From positions 1 to 5,226 of the forward strand of contig CAWUUY010000093.1 of assembly GCA_963924885.1 (NCBI GenBank): a stretch of DNA of 5,226 bases. The letters are read 5' to 3'. How positions within the stretch are numbered: the first letter of the stretch is position 1; every line of letters begins with the position of its first letter. Shown one piece after another: positions 1-5,226 of the stretch. Both the position numbers and the translations under genes were made by a program. Below the pieces are notes generated by a model. The model ran no database searches, was not told where the DNA came from, and worked only from the letters and a program-made list of their open reading frames with translations. This stretch comes from UBA5216 sp963924885 (GTDB lineage Bacteria > Pseudomonadota > Gammaproteobacteria > Burkholderiales > SG8-41).

Positions 1-242
1 CCGATTGGCGTGCCTGAGCAGGCTCATGATGCGCTGCGGCCAGCGTTGGCGTGTGGTCTCATGCACAAACGTCAGTTCACGCAGCAAATGCGCATTGCAA
101 AGCGCATGCACGCAATCCAAATCCCAATACGGCTTCCAGCATACACCGTGGCTGGGGATAGCGTGAGCCCGAGCAGCTCGGTGATCAACTGCGCGCTGCG
201 CGCCACGGGCAGCAACTGGCCGTGGGTCCATTTGTCGCTTAC
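1..242 (-). pseudogene. IS66-family transposase remnant, internally deleted and truncated at the window edge
   Basis: Two blocks typical of IS66-family transposases lie in different minus-strand frames. The first (about 221 down to 144) reads GQLLPVARSAQLITELLG followed by LTLSPATV, the conserved segment before the DDE catalytic core. The second (141 down to 1) reads CWKPYWDLDCVHALCNAHLL and continues RELTFVHE, the hallmark segment that follows the second catalytic Asp. In intact family members roughly a hundred residues separate them, including the first two acidic residues of the DDE triad. Here they are fused at about 141-146 with a frame change, so the enzyme cannot be active. The second frame stays open to base 1, so the rest of the element may continue outside the window. 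Recognition is by eye from family motifs. The upstream boundary is uncertain: homology is clear only from about 221 downward. Confidence 0.8.
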
Positions 243-306
243 TTCATAGCGGCTTACCAGACACAAATTTAAAGTGAACTGAATTCGGTTCGTCTGATAT
301 GGCAAA

Positions 307-897
307 TTAAAACCGTACTAACTCCGCCTGTGGCGTGCCTGCGCGAAAGCGCGCGACATAGTCGGCGGGGTCGATCTCAATGCCCGAAATATTTTTCGCG
401 TACGATTCTGATTTGAAGTAGGTGAGGTAATCCGCTTCGTTCACAAAGTTCGCGGCGGATAATTCTACGGTGTTGCCGTCAGGGTCGTAATAGTAAAAAC
501 TCGTGCCTGGCCCGTGGTTGAAGCAGCGCATCGGCGTAATGCCGCAGGCGCGCAGGTCTTCGTAGCGGCTGAACAGGTGATCCAGGCCCGCGTGGCGCAA
601 CTGCATGTGGTGCATGCCGGGCTCGCCCTGGTGATTGTCGGCGCGGCCCGTGATTGCGGGTATTTCAAAGATGCCCAGCACCTGTGTGTACGGGTGATCG
701 GCAAAAATGCGAATGAAGGCGATATTGTAGGCGCCTGCCCAAGTCGGTTTCTTCGCGTCATTGCGCACAAAAAAAGCTTGCACGTTGGTGACGGCTTCGT
801 ACCAGTCCTTCATCGCGGCGAAGCGCGAGGTTTTGAAGATGACTTCGCTGAATTGCGGTGGGGTGAATTTGCCGCTGGTGGTTTTGACTTGATTCAT
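307..897 (-). CDS. VOC-superfamily protein (extradiol dioxygenase/glyoxalase-like), 196 aa
   Basis: This is a single vicinal-oxygen-chelate protein of the type annotated as catechol 2,3-dioxygenase-like or biphenyl-2,3-diol dioxygenase-like, probably cytosolic. The first beta-alpha-beta module starts at residues 16-33 (FSEVIFKTSRF...MKDWY). The second starts at GMHHMQL (94-100), followed by SRYEDLRACGITP (110-122) and the very typical HGPGTSFYYYDPDGNTVEL (128-146). His97 and Glu145 fit the second- and third-position metal ligands. The first ligand, normally His, aligns with Glu18, so metal use and activity are uncertain. The C-terminal stretch IDPADYVARFRAGTP matches the tail of this subfamily, so the protein looks full length. 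The ATG is preceded by GAGGAG (904-909) at six bases. The gene lies 32 bases downstream of the lipoprotein gene on the same strand and is probably its operon partner. Substrate not identifiable. Confidence 0.85.
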   Translation of the reverse strand: MNQVKTTSGKFTPPQFSEVIFKTSRFAAMKDWYEAVTNVQAFFVRNDAKKPTWAGAYNIAFIRIFADHPYTQVLGIFEIPAITGRADNHQGEPGMHHMQLRHAGLDHLFSRYEDLRACGITPMRCFNHGPGTSFYYYDPDGNTVELSAANFVNEADYLTYFKSESYAKNISGIEIDPADYVARFRAGTPQAELVRF

Positions 898-929
898 CCT
901 GGGCTCCTCAACAGTTATTCGCCACGCCG

Positions 930-1634
930 TTATCGTATCGGCAAAAATACCGCAGTGGCCAGACTTTGTAATACTTTTACAACGGTGCGGTCGTACCGCC
1001 CGGCCAGTACTTTGGACAAGACGTCGAGGCTGGCAATGATTTTGCCGAACTCGCGTTCGAAGCTCAGGTTGGGAACCGGCGCCGCGCCCTCGTTTGACAG
1101 TAGCAGCAACTCACCCTGTGTGTTACGAGCGTTGGAAAGTTTCCATAAAGCGATTTCGACGTTGCGCGCGGCGTTGTAAAGGCCCTGCGGACTGACATCG
1201 TCGAGCACGAAAAACTCGGTTTTATCGTTAAACGCGGTTTGGATCATGCTTGCGATACCCACCACGTACGCCAGTATGCGGTCGCCGGTATAATTCTCGC
1301 GAAATGCCAGATGTATGGCCTCCGTGCCGCGTTGAAGCTGGATATCCTCAAAGCGCCAGTCGTGGTGACGATCGAATATGCGCGAGACCGCCGCCTCGAC
1401 GCTGGCTTGGCCGCTCTTTTTGAATTCGCGCGGATTGCGGCGATAGAGTTTTTCGGCAAGCAGGCGCAGGCTGGCGAACACTTCCTGCTGGTGCGCCTCG
1501 GTGACGCGATCCAGATCGGTCTTCATCAGATGCCGCGCGCCATAGCCGCTGTCGGGCGCGGGCGGCGCGGTGCGATGGCTGGCGCAGGCTGGCAGCAGCG
1601 CGGCGCACATCAGTAGAATCAGTCGGCAACGCAT
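930..1634 (-). CDS. uncharacterised lipoprotein, 234 aa
   Basis: I do not recognise a named family. The N-terminus MRCRLILLMCAALLPAC is a lipoprotein signal peptide with lipobox Leu14-Pro15-Ala16-Cys17. Cys17 would be lipidated and the mature protein anchored in a membrane facing the periplasm. The residue after Cys is Ala, with no Asp at +2, which by the usual rule favours the outer membrane. The mature part begins with a Pro/Ala linker (about 22-29) and is otherwise predicted mostly helical, with a hydrophobic stretch near ILAYVVGIASMIQTAF (about 119-134) and no enzyme motif. The start is well constrained: an in-frame TGA lies three codons upstream (1641-1643). No Shine-Dalgarno sequence precedes the ATG. 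The gene is divergent from the membrane protein at 1713 and lies upstream of the VOC gene. Probably a real gene, because it combines a lipobox with a long open frame; function unknown. Confidence 0.8.
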   Translation of the reverse strand: MRCRLILLMCAALLPACASHRTAPPAPDSGYGARHLMKTDLDRVTEAHQQEVFASLRLLAEKLYRRNPREFKKSGQASVEAAVSRIFDRHHDWRFEDIQLQRGTEAIHLAFRENYTGDRILAYVVGIASMIQTAFNDKTEFFVLDDVSPQGLYNAARNVEIALWKLSNARNTQGELLLLSNEGAAPVPNLSFEREFGKIIASLDVLSKVLAGRYDRTVVKVLQSLATAVFLPIR

Positions 1635-1639
1635 GCAAC

Positions 1640-1669
1640 ATCATAACGCGAAGCGCGGAAGTTTGTGAT
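1640..1669 (-). promoter_or_regulatory. possible sigma70-type promoter for the lipoprotein gene
   Basis: Read on the minus strand, TATGAT (1645-1640) matches five of six bases of the -10 consensus. ATCACA (1669-1664), 18 bases upstream, matches four of six of the -35 consensus. Transcription would then start at or within a base or two of the lipoprotein ATG at 1634. That would give a leaderless message, in keeping with the missing Shine-Dalgarno sequence. This is a motif match only, in a 78-base divergent spacer; a different promoter is quite possible. Confidence 0.3.
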
Positions 1670-1712
1670 TCAAAAGTTATTATGAAGTTAGGCATTCTAC
1701 AAGGGAAATGCC

Positions 1713-2225
1713 ATGGACACGATGTCCTTCAAACGCCCGCTGATGATCAGTCTGGCGGTGATGCTTATGCTGGTGGCTGGCTCATGGTTGCTGGATATCA
1801 CGATCACCATCATGGTGTGCATGCTGGCCATCGCATGGCAGGTGGTGCGTCTGCTGTATTACGCGGTGCGCCGCAATGCGCGCGGCCTCAAGTTGACCGG
1901 CATGCGCTTGTTGTTATGGATGGCGGTGGTGCTGGGCGTGGGGCAGGTGATGGGCCACTATGCGGCACAGGGGCGCGAGAAGGGGGAGGCGCTGTTCGCC
2001 GCGCGTCAGGCGTATCGCACCAGAGAAGGCCGCTATCCGGACACGCTCGACGCGTTGAGGCCGCGCGATATCGCCACGGTGCCGGTGCTGATTTTACGGC
2101 CCGGCAAGGAGCAGCCATTTCATTATCGCTTCCGTGATAACCATTTTCGCCTGATGTACAGCTACGCGTTTCGCATCGGTTACGAATACGACTCGAAGAA
2201 TGGAAAATGGGAGGCATTGGATTGA
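1713..2225 (+). CDS. small inner-membrane protein with pseudopilin-like C-terminal domain, 170 aa
   Basis: Three hydrophobic segments are visible: about residues 9-27 (PLMISLAVMLMLVAGSWLL), 29-50 and 64-84. The first two are separated only by Asp28 and may form a hairpin. A basic loop follows (RRNARGLK, 53-60). The C-terminal 80 residues are soluble: ALFAARQAYRTREGRYPDTL (93-112), then DALRP, a hydrophobic turn, HYRFRDNHFRLMYSY and a final NGKWEAL. The pattern of a helix with AYR, then GRYP, then a short beta-rich tail ending in GxW resembles the globular domain of type II secretion pseudopilins and related orphan membrane proteins. However, there is no prepilin peptidase site, and the domain follows the third helix rather than a single N-terminal one. 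The ATG at 1713 has AAGGG (1701-1705) seven bases upstream. The gene is divergent from the lipoprotein. Function unknown; an envelope role is plausible. Confidence 0.75.
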   Translation: MDTMSFKRPLMISLAVMLMLVAGSWLLDITITIMVCMLAIAWQVVRLLYYAVRRNARGLKLTGMRLLLWMAVVLGVGQVMGHYAAQGREKGEALFAARQAYRTREGRYPDTLDALRPRDIATVPVLILRPGKEQPFHYRFRDNHFRLMYSYAFRIGYEYDSKNGKWEALD

Positions 2226-2302
2226 CGGCACTGCAGGGGGGCGATAGATTGACGAATCCGCTACTGTTTTTCCCGTAACGTCGCGCCATCCCTGGAGACC
2301 TC

Positions 2303-3301
2303 ATGCGTAATCCCATGCCCGCTGTCGCTGTGTTCGTTTTCTCGTGCTTCGCTTTGGCCGCGGTCGCCGTGACCTTGGTATTTCCTGTTCCGTCCATCGC
2401 GGCCGAATTCCCCGAAAAATCCGTGCGCTTTATCGTGCCGTTTCCGCCGGGCGGCGGCACCGATGCACTGGCACGCATCCTCGCGGGCAAACTCACCGAA
2501 AGCTGGGGGCAGCAGGTTATTATCGACAATCGCGGTGGCGCGCAAGGCGGTTTGGGCACCGCGCTCGGCGCCAAGGCGGCGGCGGATGGCTACACTATTT
2601 TATTGGGTCACTCCGGTGCGCTGGTGATTAATCCGCATATGTACAAGAACCCCGGCTATGACACGCTGAAGGACTTCTCGCCGGTGACGCGCGGTACTGA
2701 AATGCCGTACATCCTGGTGCTGCATCCGTCGGTGCCGGCGAAGACCATGAAAGAGCTGGCGCAACTGGCGAAGGCGCATCCCGGCAAACTTACCTTTGCC
2801 TCCACCTCCGCCGGGCCGCAACTGATGGGCGAATTGTTTCGCCTGATGACCAAAACTGACATGGTGCATGTGCCGTATAAAGGCGCGGGGCCAGCGGTGA
2901 TTGATCTGCTCGGCGGCCACGTGGGCATCATGTTCTCGGTGCCGACGTCGGTGAACCCGCATATCCGCGGCGGCAAGCTGCGCGCACTGTCGGTGTCGGG
3001 TAGTAAGCGCGAGGAAAGTCTGCCGGATGTGCCCACCATGACGGAATCCGGCTTCAAGGATTTCGGCGACGCGCGCGAGTGGTACGGTATTGTCGCGCCC
3101 GCCGGCGTACCCGCGGATGTGATCGCGCGATTGAACGCGGCAATGGTACGCGCATTGAACGCACCGGATGTGCACAAGCGCTTGCAGCCACTGGCGCAAA
3201 AGCCCGTGCCAAGCACGGCAGCGGAATTTGGCGACTACATCCGCACGCAGCATGCGCTGTGGGGCGGCGTGGTCAAGTCCACCGGTGCCAAGGCAGAATA
3301 G
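2303..3301 (+). CDS. tripartite tricarboxylate transporter-type periplasmic solute-binding protein (TctC/Bug family), 332 aa
   Basis: This is an extracytoplasmic solute receptor that typically binds small carboxylates. A signal peptide spans residues 1-34, with cleavage likely after Ala33-Ala34 before EFPEKSVRFIVPF. The family signature follows: VRFIVPFPPGGGTDALAR (41-58), then QQVIIDNRGGAQGGLGT and KAAADGYTILLGHSGALVIN. Further family blocks are FSPVTRGTEMPYILVLHPSV, TFASTSAGPQLMGELF, VHVPYKGAGPAVIDLLGGHV, GKLRALSVSG, LPDVPTMTESG, EWYGIVAPAGVP, and a C-terminal helix with the F-x-x-Y-I-R pattern. Length is normal for the family. The start at 2303 is supported by GGAG (2294-2297) five bases upstream; a second in-frame ATG at 2315 is less well placed. 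No tctA or tctB permease genes are in the window, as is common for the expanded Bug receptors of Burkholderiales. The crotonase gene follows after 56 bases, suggesting the ligand feeds that pathway. Confidence 0.95.
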   Translation: MRNPMPAVAVFVFSCFALAAVAVTLVFPVPSIAAEFPEKSVRFIVPFPPGGGTDALARILAGKLTESWGQQVIIDNRGGAQGGLGTALGAKAAADGYTILLGHSGALVINPHMYKNPGYDTLKDFSPVTRGTEMPYILVLHPSVPAKTMKELAQLAKAHPGKLTFASTSAGPQLMGELFRLMTKTDMVHVPYKGAGPAVIDLLGGHVGIMFSVPTSVNPHIRGGKLRALSVSGSKREESLPDVPTMTESGFKDFGDAREWYGIVAPAGVPADVIARLNAAMVRALNAPDVHKRLQPLAQKPVPSTAAEFGDYIRTQHALWGGVVKSTGAKAE

Positions 3302-3322
3302 AAATATCATAAGTATATGTTT

Positions 3323-3345
3323 TTATTGAATATTTTATACAATAA
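3323..3345. promoter_or_regulatory. AT-rich 23-bp dyad (candidate operator or RNA hairpin) upstream of the crotonase gene
   Basis: The outer arms TTATTG (3323-3328) and CAATAA (3340-3345) are perfect inverted repeats. Inside them ATA (3330-3332) pairs with TAT (3336-3338), leaving one mismatched pair and a TTT centre. In all, 18 of 23 positions agree with the reverse complement. The right arm overlaps by two bases the AAGGAG (3344-3349) that serves the ATG at 3358, so a bound protein or an RNA stem could affect translation. The host spacer (3302-3357) is much more AT-rich than its surroundings, which makes chance palindromes likelier. No convincing -35/-10 pair was found beside it. Confidence 0.35.
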
Positions 3346-3357
3346 GGAGCGGGATCA

Positions 3358-4134
3358 ATGGCACTGGTCGAATACAAAGAAGAAGGCGGTATTGCGTACA
3401 TCACGTTAAACCGTCCGGAAAAACTCAACGCGTTTTCTGATGAAGTGAGCGCGGCGTTTTGTGATGCGCTGTATCAGTTGAACGACGACGCCAATGCGCG
3501 CGTAGGCATCATCTCCGGTAACGGTCGCGCGTTTTGTAGCGGCGCGGATGTGCGCCAGCGCCAGATGCGCGCCAAGGAGGAATTGCAAAAACTCGGCAGC
3601 CCGGCGGGACGCGGCGGCAATTTTCGCGATCCTTTTTTCCGCTCGTTTCATTCCAAGCTGGTCATCGCCGCCGTGCATGGCTATGTGTACGGCCTTGGAG
3701 TGCGCATCGCGCTTTACGCGGATTTGCTGGTGGCCGCGCGTGACGCCAAGTTTCAGATCACCGAAACCCCGCGTGGTCTGGATAGCACCTCGTTCTGGAT
3801 GATGCTGGCGTACGCGGGCGCAGGGGCATTCGCCACTGATGTATGCCTTACCGGGCGCACCTGGGGCGCCGAAGAAGCCGCGAAAAACGGCTTGCTCACG
3901 CGCCTGTGCGAGACCGGCGAACACGTCAAGGTGGCCGAGGGGCTGGCACAGGACATTTTGAAAAACCCGCCGCTGGCGGTGCAGGCGATTGTTGCCGCGC
4001 GGCGTGCGAAGCTGCAAGAACTGGATGTCAAAGCGTATGCAACCGGCCCGCATGGTTTGCATCTCACCGACGATTTTCGCGAAAGCGCGACCGCGTTTAT
4101 GGAGAAGCGCAAGCCGGTATTTCACGGGCGGTAA
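3358..4134 (+). CDS. enoyl-CoA hydratase/isomerase (crotonase) family protein, 258 aa
   Basis: This is a crotonase-fold enzyme acting on an acyl-CoA thioester in the cytoplasm. Landmarks in order: YITLNRPEKLNAFS (14-27); the first oxyanion-hole block GNGRAFCSGADV (54-65); the second, AAVHGYVYGLGVRIALYADL (104-123); FQITETPRGL (132-141); LTGRTWGAEEAAKNGLL (164-180); and the C-terminal SATAFMEKRKPVF. Against rat mitochondrial enoyl-CoA hydratase (from memory), Glu136 corresponds to catalytic Glu164, but Arg116 occupies the position of Glu144. Loss of the first Glu with retention of the second is known from enoyl-CoA isomerases and other non-hydratase crotonases. Simple hydratase activity is therefore doubtful, and an isomerase or another lyase is more likely. 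Length is normal. The start is fixed by AAGGAG (3344-3349) eight bases ahead. It is the first of three closely spaced genes with the B3-like hydrolase and the CoA-transferase. Confidence 0.93.
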   Translation: MALVEYKEEGGIAYITLNRPEKLNAFSDEVSAAFCDALYQLNDDANARVGIISGNGRAFCSGADVRQRQMRAKEELQKLGSPAGRGGNFRDPFFRSFHSKLVIAAVHGYVYGLGVRIALYADLLVAARDAKFQITETPRGLDSTSFWMMLAYAGAGAFATDVCLTGRTWGAEEAAKNGLLTRLCETGEHVKVAEGLAQDILKNPPLAVQAIVAARRAKLQELDVKAYATGPHGLHLTDDFRESATAFMEKRKPVFHGR

Positions 4135-4172
4135 GCGCCGTGTTCTCGTTCCGCCAATAATGAACCCCTGCT

Positions 4173-4178
4173 GAGGAG
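4173..4178 (+). promoter_or_regulatory. ribosome binding site that favours TTG 4186 over ATG 4180
   Basis: GAGGAG ends one base before the ATG at 4180, which is too close for normal initiation. It ends seven bases before the in-frame TTG at 4186, which is ideal spacing. Initiation at TTG gives the N-terminus MNLKTLMMAAAIAL, a standard signal-peptide start. The two forms differ by only two residues. Confidence 0.65.
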
Positions 4179-4185
4179 AATGATC

Positions 4186-5091
4186 TTGAATCTGAAAACA
4201 CTGATGATGGCCGCGGCAATCGCCTTGACGGCTGCTTTGCCTGTGTCGTCCGTGGCACAGCCGATGGTGACTGTGCAACTGAAGGTGCAGGAGCACTACG
4301 TGCGTCCGTTCCAGCCGTTTCGCATCGTCGGCAACCTGTATTACGTCGGCACCTATGATCTGGCGGTTTACCTGATTACCACGCCGCAAGGCCATATGCT
4401 GATCAATACGGGCGTTAATGATTCGGCAGCGGTGATCAAGGCCAATGTCGAAAAAATGGGCTTTCAGTTTTCCGATATCAAAGTGCTGCTCGCCACGCAT
4501 GGCCACTGGGACCACGTGGGCGCGTTCGCGGATATCAAGCGTATGACGGGCGCGCCGCTGATGGTGCATGCCGATGACGCGGGGCTGGTCGAAAGCGGCG
4601 GCAGCGAGGATTATCGTTTTCCGCAGGGCCGCGGCATTGCCTTTGAGCCGGTGAAGGTGGATCGGCGGCTGCAGGAGGGCGATAAAGTGCGCCTTGGCGG
4701 CATGGAGTTGACGGTGTTACACCACCCTGGGCACACCAAGGGATCCTCGTCGTTCTCGTTCACGATACGCGATGCCGGGCGCGACTATAACGTGCTCATT
4801 CTCAATATGGGCAGCATCAACCCCGGCGTGACGGTGAGCGGCATGCCGGCCTTCGCTGAAATCACCGATGCGTACGCCAGTACGCTGACACGGCAGAAGC
4901 AGATGCAGCCGGATATCTGGTTGGCCTCTCACGCCGCGCAATTCAATATGCATCAAAAATACAAGCCGGGCGATCCGTACGATCCCAACCGGTTTGTCGA
5001 TCCGAATGGATACGGCGCAAAAATCCAGTTTTATGAAAAACTGTTTCGTGCGGCGCTACATAAAGAGCGCGAGTCGAAGTCGAAACCCTAG
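4186..5091 (+). CDS. exported metallo-beta-lactamase-fold hydrolase, subclass B3-like, about 301 aa
   Basis: This is a periplasmic zinc hydrolase resembling subclass B3 metallo-beta-lactamases. Numbering is from TTG 4186; an ATG at 4180 would add two residues. A signal peptide covers 1-24, cut after SSVA before QPM. Then come the B3-typical NLYYVGTYDLAVYLITTPQG and LINTGV blocks. The zinc site is complete by motif: HGHWDH gives His105, His107, Asp109 and His110; HHPGHTKGS gives His183; and FNMHQK gives His256. The blocks PVKVDRRLQEGDKVRLGG, NMGSINPG and NRFVDPNGYG with a final helix are also as in B3 enzymes, and length fits. True beta-lactamase activity is not established: relatives can act on other amides, lactones or esters, and the setting between a crotonase gene (51 bases upstream) and a CoA-transferase gene (15 bases downstream) points to catabolism rather than resistance. 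Confidence 0.88.
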   Translation: MNLKTLMMAAAIALTAALPVSSVAQPMVTVQLKVQEHYVRPFQPFRIVGNLYYVGTYDLAVYLITTPQGHMLINTGVNDSAAVIKANVEKMGFQFSDIKVLLATHGHWDHVGAFADIKRMTGAPLMVHADDAGLVESGGSEDYRFPQGRGIAFEPVKVDRRLQEGDKVRLGGMELTVLHHPGHTKGSSSFSFTIRDAGRDYNVLILNMGSINPGVTVSGMPAFAEITDAYASTLTRQKQMQPDIWLASHAAQFNMHQKYKPGDPYDPNRFVDPNGYGAKIQFYEKLFRAALHKERESKSKP

Positions 5092-5106
5092 CAGAGGATC
5101 AGAGCG

Positions 5107-5226
5107 ATGACACAAACTCGCGGCCCGCTCGACGGCGTAAAAGTCGTGGCCTGCTCCACGGCGCAGGCCGGCACGGTGCCTTATATGCTGATGGCGGACC
5201 TGGGCGCCGAGGTTATCAAGATCGAG
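5107..5226 (+). CDS. class III CoA-transferase (CaiB/BaiF family), 5' part only
   Basis: The first 40 codons, open to the window edge, read MTQTRGPLDGVKVVACSTAQ, then AGTVPYMLMADLGAEVIKIE. PLDGVKV and the ending ADLGAEVIKIE are the signature N-terminus of family III CoA-transferases, which move CoA between carboxylic acids in the cytoplasm through an aspartyl-CoA thioester. The usual AGP is AGT here, a small departure. The catalytic Asp lies far downstream, outside the window. AGAGG (5093-5097) sits nine bases ahead of the ATG, and only 15 bases separate the gene from the hydrolase stop, so the two are very likely in one operon. Substrates cannot be inferred from this fragment. Confidence 0.88.
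   Translation, partial: MTQTRGPLDGVKVVACSTAQAGTVPYMLMADLGAEVIKIE

Noticed and set aside
10..249. A 79-codon plus-strand frame at the left edge
   Set aside because: It is antisense to the IS66 transposase remnant, which explains this sequence better.
514..1179. A 221-codon plus-strand frame across the VOC and lipoprotein genes
   Set aside because: It overlaps two supported minus-strand genes, shows no family motif, and looks like the complement of their codon pattern.
1678..1686. TATTAT/TATGAA as a -10 box for the membrane-protein gene
   Set aside because: No -35-like hexamer lies at suitable spacing, so only an AT-rich patch can be claimed.
2241..2271. Possible terminator between the membrane protein and the binding protein genes (GATT/AATC stem, then TTTTT)
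   Set aside because: The stem is only four pairs, extended by three more across a three-base bulge, and the T run starts several bases after it. Too weak to call.
2249..2277. TTGACG as a -35 box for the binding-protein gene
   Set aside because: No acceptable -10 hexamer occurs 16-19 bases downstream.
1888..2574. A 228-codon minus-strand frame across the membrane protein and the start of the binding protein
   Set aside because: It is low-complexity, rich in Pro, Ser, Arg and Ala, and antisense to supported coding sequence.
2600..3310. A 236-codon minus-strand frame opposite the TctC-type gene
   Set aside because: The plus-strand frame matches TctC signatures throughout; this one has no motif and a composition typical of an antisense shadow.
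3406..4569. A 387-codon open frame on the minus strand, antisense to the crotonase and the start of the B3-like gene
   Set aside because: Its translation is rich in His, Arg and Gln with no recognisable domain, and it lies opposite two well-supported genes. Long antisense frames are common in GC-rich DNA.

Overview
The window carries a GC-rich proteobacterial chromosome segment, most likely from a betaproteobacterium of Burkholderiales type. The taxonomic hint is inferred from a TctC/Bug-type solute-binding protein standing without its own permease genes, next to CoA-dependent catabolic genes, and from GC-rich third codon positions. No rRNA, tRNA or CRISPR array is visible.

Layout. Positions 1-242 (minus strand) hold a decayed IS66-family transposase that has lost the middle of its catalytic domain and runs off the left edge. 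Next come two minus-strand genes: an uncharacterised lipoprotein (930-1634) and, 32 bases downstream of it, a VOC-superfamily protein resembling extradiol dioxygenases and glyoxalases (307-897). They are probably co-transcribed, lipoprotein first. A 78-base divergent spacer (1635-1712) separates them from the plus-strand genes. The first plus-strand gene (1713-2225) encodes a small membrane protein with three predicted helices and a pseudopilin-like C-terminal domain. The rest of the plus strand reads as a catabolic cluster: a periplasmic TctC/Bug solute-binding protein (2303-3301), a crotonase-fold enoyl-CoA hydratase/isomerase-like protein (3358-4134), an exported subclass-B3-like metallo-beta-lactamase-fold hydrolase (best start TTG at 4186, ending 5091), and the first 40 codons of a class III (CaiB/BaiF) CoA-transferase (from 5107, cut by the right edge).

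How the genes may work together (inference). The binding protein would capture a carboxylate in the periplasm. The B3-fold enzyme could hydrolyse a cyclic amide, ester or lactone there. The CoA-transferase would activate the acid in the cytoplasm and the crotonase would rearrange the acyl-CoA. The VOC protein could act on a ring compound of the same pathway, but it lies on the opposite strand about 2.5 kb from the crotonase gene, so this link is weak. Substrate and pathway cannot be named from the sequence.

The points most worth a second look are: the crotonase has Arg where hydratases carry their first catalytic Glu; a complete B3 zinc site sits inside an acyl-CoA operon; an AT-rich 23-bp dyad lies just ahead of the crotonase ribosome binding site; and the VOC protein appears to have lost its first histidine ligand. 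I found no clear evidence of an entirely new kind of system.
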